This document shows, in pieces, positions 63,432-64,000 of a stretch of DNA of 64,000 bases (positions are counted from its first letter, which is position 1; each line of letters opens with the position of its first letter). Under the pieces are notes generated by a model, which was not told the origin of the DNA, made no database searches, and worked only from the letters and a program-made list of their open reading frames with translations. The stretch is from Hylemonella sp. (GTDB lineage Bacteria; Pseudomonadota; Gammaproteobacteria; Burkholderiales; Burkholderiaceae_C). A program made the position numbers and the translations under genes. The DNA lies in the NCBI RefSeq assembly GCF_027532185.1, contig NZ_JAPZSV010000002.1:434001-498000 (forward strand). Direction: 5' to 3'.

Positions 63432-63569
63432 CTGGCGCAATGCACCGAGCTTGTGCAGCAGCTGCGCGACCACGCCGGCGCCCGCCAGGTGCAGGACGCA
63501 CGCCTGGCCCTGCCGCACAACCTCGGCCTGGGCAGGGCCTGCGTGGTCACGCTCTACGAGCGCGCCTGA
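63432..63569 (+). pseudogene. Truncated second copy of the thiolase 3' end
   Basis: From CTGGCGCAATGCACC to the TGA, 46 codons align without gaps to the last 46 codons of the thiolase gene (62458-62595). By hand count 117 of 138 bases and 38 of 45 residues match ([12 protein letters not shown] start, ACVVTLYE near the end). Many differences are at third positions, so this copy diverged while coding. Nothing upstream of it resembles a thiolase, so it is a remnant of a paralogue that lost its 5' part. Confidence 0.88.
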
Positions 63570-63570
63570 A

Positions 63571-63597
63571 ATAAAAAAAGCCCCTCGCAAGAGGGGC
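63571..63597 (-). terminator. Intrinsic terminator of the fasciclin-domain gene
   Basis: GCCCCTC (63580-63586) pairs with GAGGGGC (63591-63597) around GCAA. On the minus strand the stem is followed by seven T residues (plus 63573-63579), 25 nt past the fasciclin gene stop. Confidence 0.9.
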
Positions 63598-63621
63598 CAA
63601 GTGGAGCACCCACGGAGGGGA

Positions 63622-64000
63622 TTACTTCGGCAGCACCACGCTGTCGATCACATGGATCACGCCGTTGTCGGTCACGATGTCGGTCTTCACCACGTTGGCG
63701 TTGTCAACCTTGACGCCGCCCATGGTGCTGACGGTCAGCTCGGAGCCCTGCACGGTCTTGACCTTGCCGGCCTTGACATCCTTGGCCATCACCTTGCCCG
63801 GCACCACGTGGTAGGTCAGCACCTTGGTCAGCGCGGCCTTGTCCTTGAGCAGGGCTTCGAGCTGGGCCTTGGGGATCTTGGCGAAGGCTTCGTCGGTGGG
63901 GGCGAACACGGTGAACGGGCCCGGGCCCTTGAGCGTGTCCACCAGGCCGGCGGCCTGCACGGCCGTCACCAGGGTCTTGAAGGAACCGGCCGACACAGCG
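63622..64000 (-). CDS. Fasciclin (FAS1) domain protein, partial (5' end beyond right edge)
   Basis: Secreted or surface FAS1-domain protein, often linked to adhesion. About 126 C-terminal residues are visible: H1 motif [17 protein letters not shown], the conserved [13 protein letters not shown], and H2 motif [14 protein letters not shown] at the C-terminus. A GTG at 63996 is in frame, but the sequence [17 protein letters not shown] there is the middle of the domain's first helix, so the real start and signal peptide lie outside the window. Confidence 0.92.
   Translation of the reverse strand, partial: AVSAGSFKTLVTAVQAAGLVDTLKGPGPFTVFAPTDEAFAKIPKAQLEALLKDKAALTKVLTYHVVPGKVMAKDVKAGKVKTVQGSELTVSTMGGVKVDNANVVKTDIVTDNGVIHVIDSVVLPK

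Noticed and set aside
63246-63569. 107-codon ORF ending in the thiolase-like sequence
   Set aside because: The first half is out of frame with the 179-aa gene and meaningless; only the last 46 codons are homologous to thiolase, so it is treated as a remnant.

Overview
The window is GC-rich chromosomal DNA of a betaproteobacterium, most likely order Burkholderiales and family Comamonadaceae or a close relative. The evidence is gene order and content: a complete rpsB-tsf-pyrH-frr-uppS-cdsA-dxr-rseP-bamA-skp-lpxD-fabZ-lpxA-lpxB-rnhB cluster, greA/yhbY/rlmE/ftsH together, an orphan Bug/TctC receptor, the PHA regulator PhaR, and an RpoD with a long Lys/Ala/Pro-rich N-terminal extension. Most of the window is core genome. 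The accessory flavour is confined to about 44.2-44.8 kb, 49.6-55.5 kb and 62.6-63.6 kb.

Layout. 0-7 kb (mostly minus): 5' end of ftsH, rlmE, divergent yhbY, a DUF4149 membrane protein, greA and carAB. 7-22.5 kb (minus): the translation/isoprenoid/outer-membrane/lipid A supercluster, transcribed from rpsB towards rnhB and a TrmH-type methyltransferase. 22.5-30 kb (plus): amidase, DadA-like dehydrogenase, a translationally coupled HDOD/metallo-hydrolase pair, NAD(P)HX repair enzyme, AraC regulator (minus) and an alpha/beta hydrolase. 30-36.8 kb: SDR and RNase R (minus), two near-identical tRNA-Leu(CAG) genes (plus), then rimO, a class I glutamine amidotransferase, phaR and tRNA-Val(GAC) (minus). 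36.9-48.3 kb (plus): SDR with a palindromic operator, gamma-glutamyltransferase, dnaG, rpoD, a 533-bp inverted-repeat element, dnaE. 48.3-55.5 kb: small membrane protein, trhO, a solute-binding-protein-like gene next to a chemoreceptor, and a four-gene pirin/flavodoxin/DoxX/pirin operon divergent from a LysR regulator. 55.5-64 kb (plus): FAD oxidoreductase, gluQ, trmB, an RluA-family synthase, a Bug receptor, an SCPx-like thiolase, two unknown ORFs, a truncated second thiolase 3' end, and a partial fasciclin-domain protein (minus).

Functionally the window joins informational genes (rpoD, dnaG, dnaE, rpsB, tsf, frr, tRNAs, RNA-modification enzymes) with envelope biogenesis (BamA/Skp/RseP, LpxA/B/D, FabZ, UppS, CdsA, Dxr). 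The most unusual signals are: (1) a perfect 20-bp terminal-inverted-repeat element with nested hairpins between rpoD and dnaE; (2) a recurring arrangement in which a -10-like hexamer ends 6-7 nt before the start codon with no Shine-Dalgarno, suggesting leaderless mRNAs for at least eight genes; (3) a diverged, truncated duplicate of a thiolase 3' end bounding two genes of unknown function; (4) a two-pirin redox operon under a LysR regulator. All coordinates and residue numbers were derived by hand from the sequence. Family assignments come from motif recognition, with no database search.
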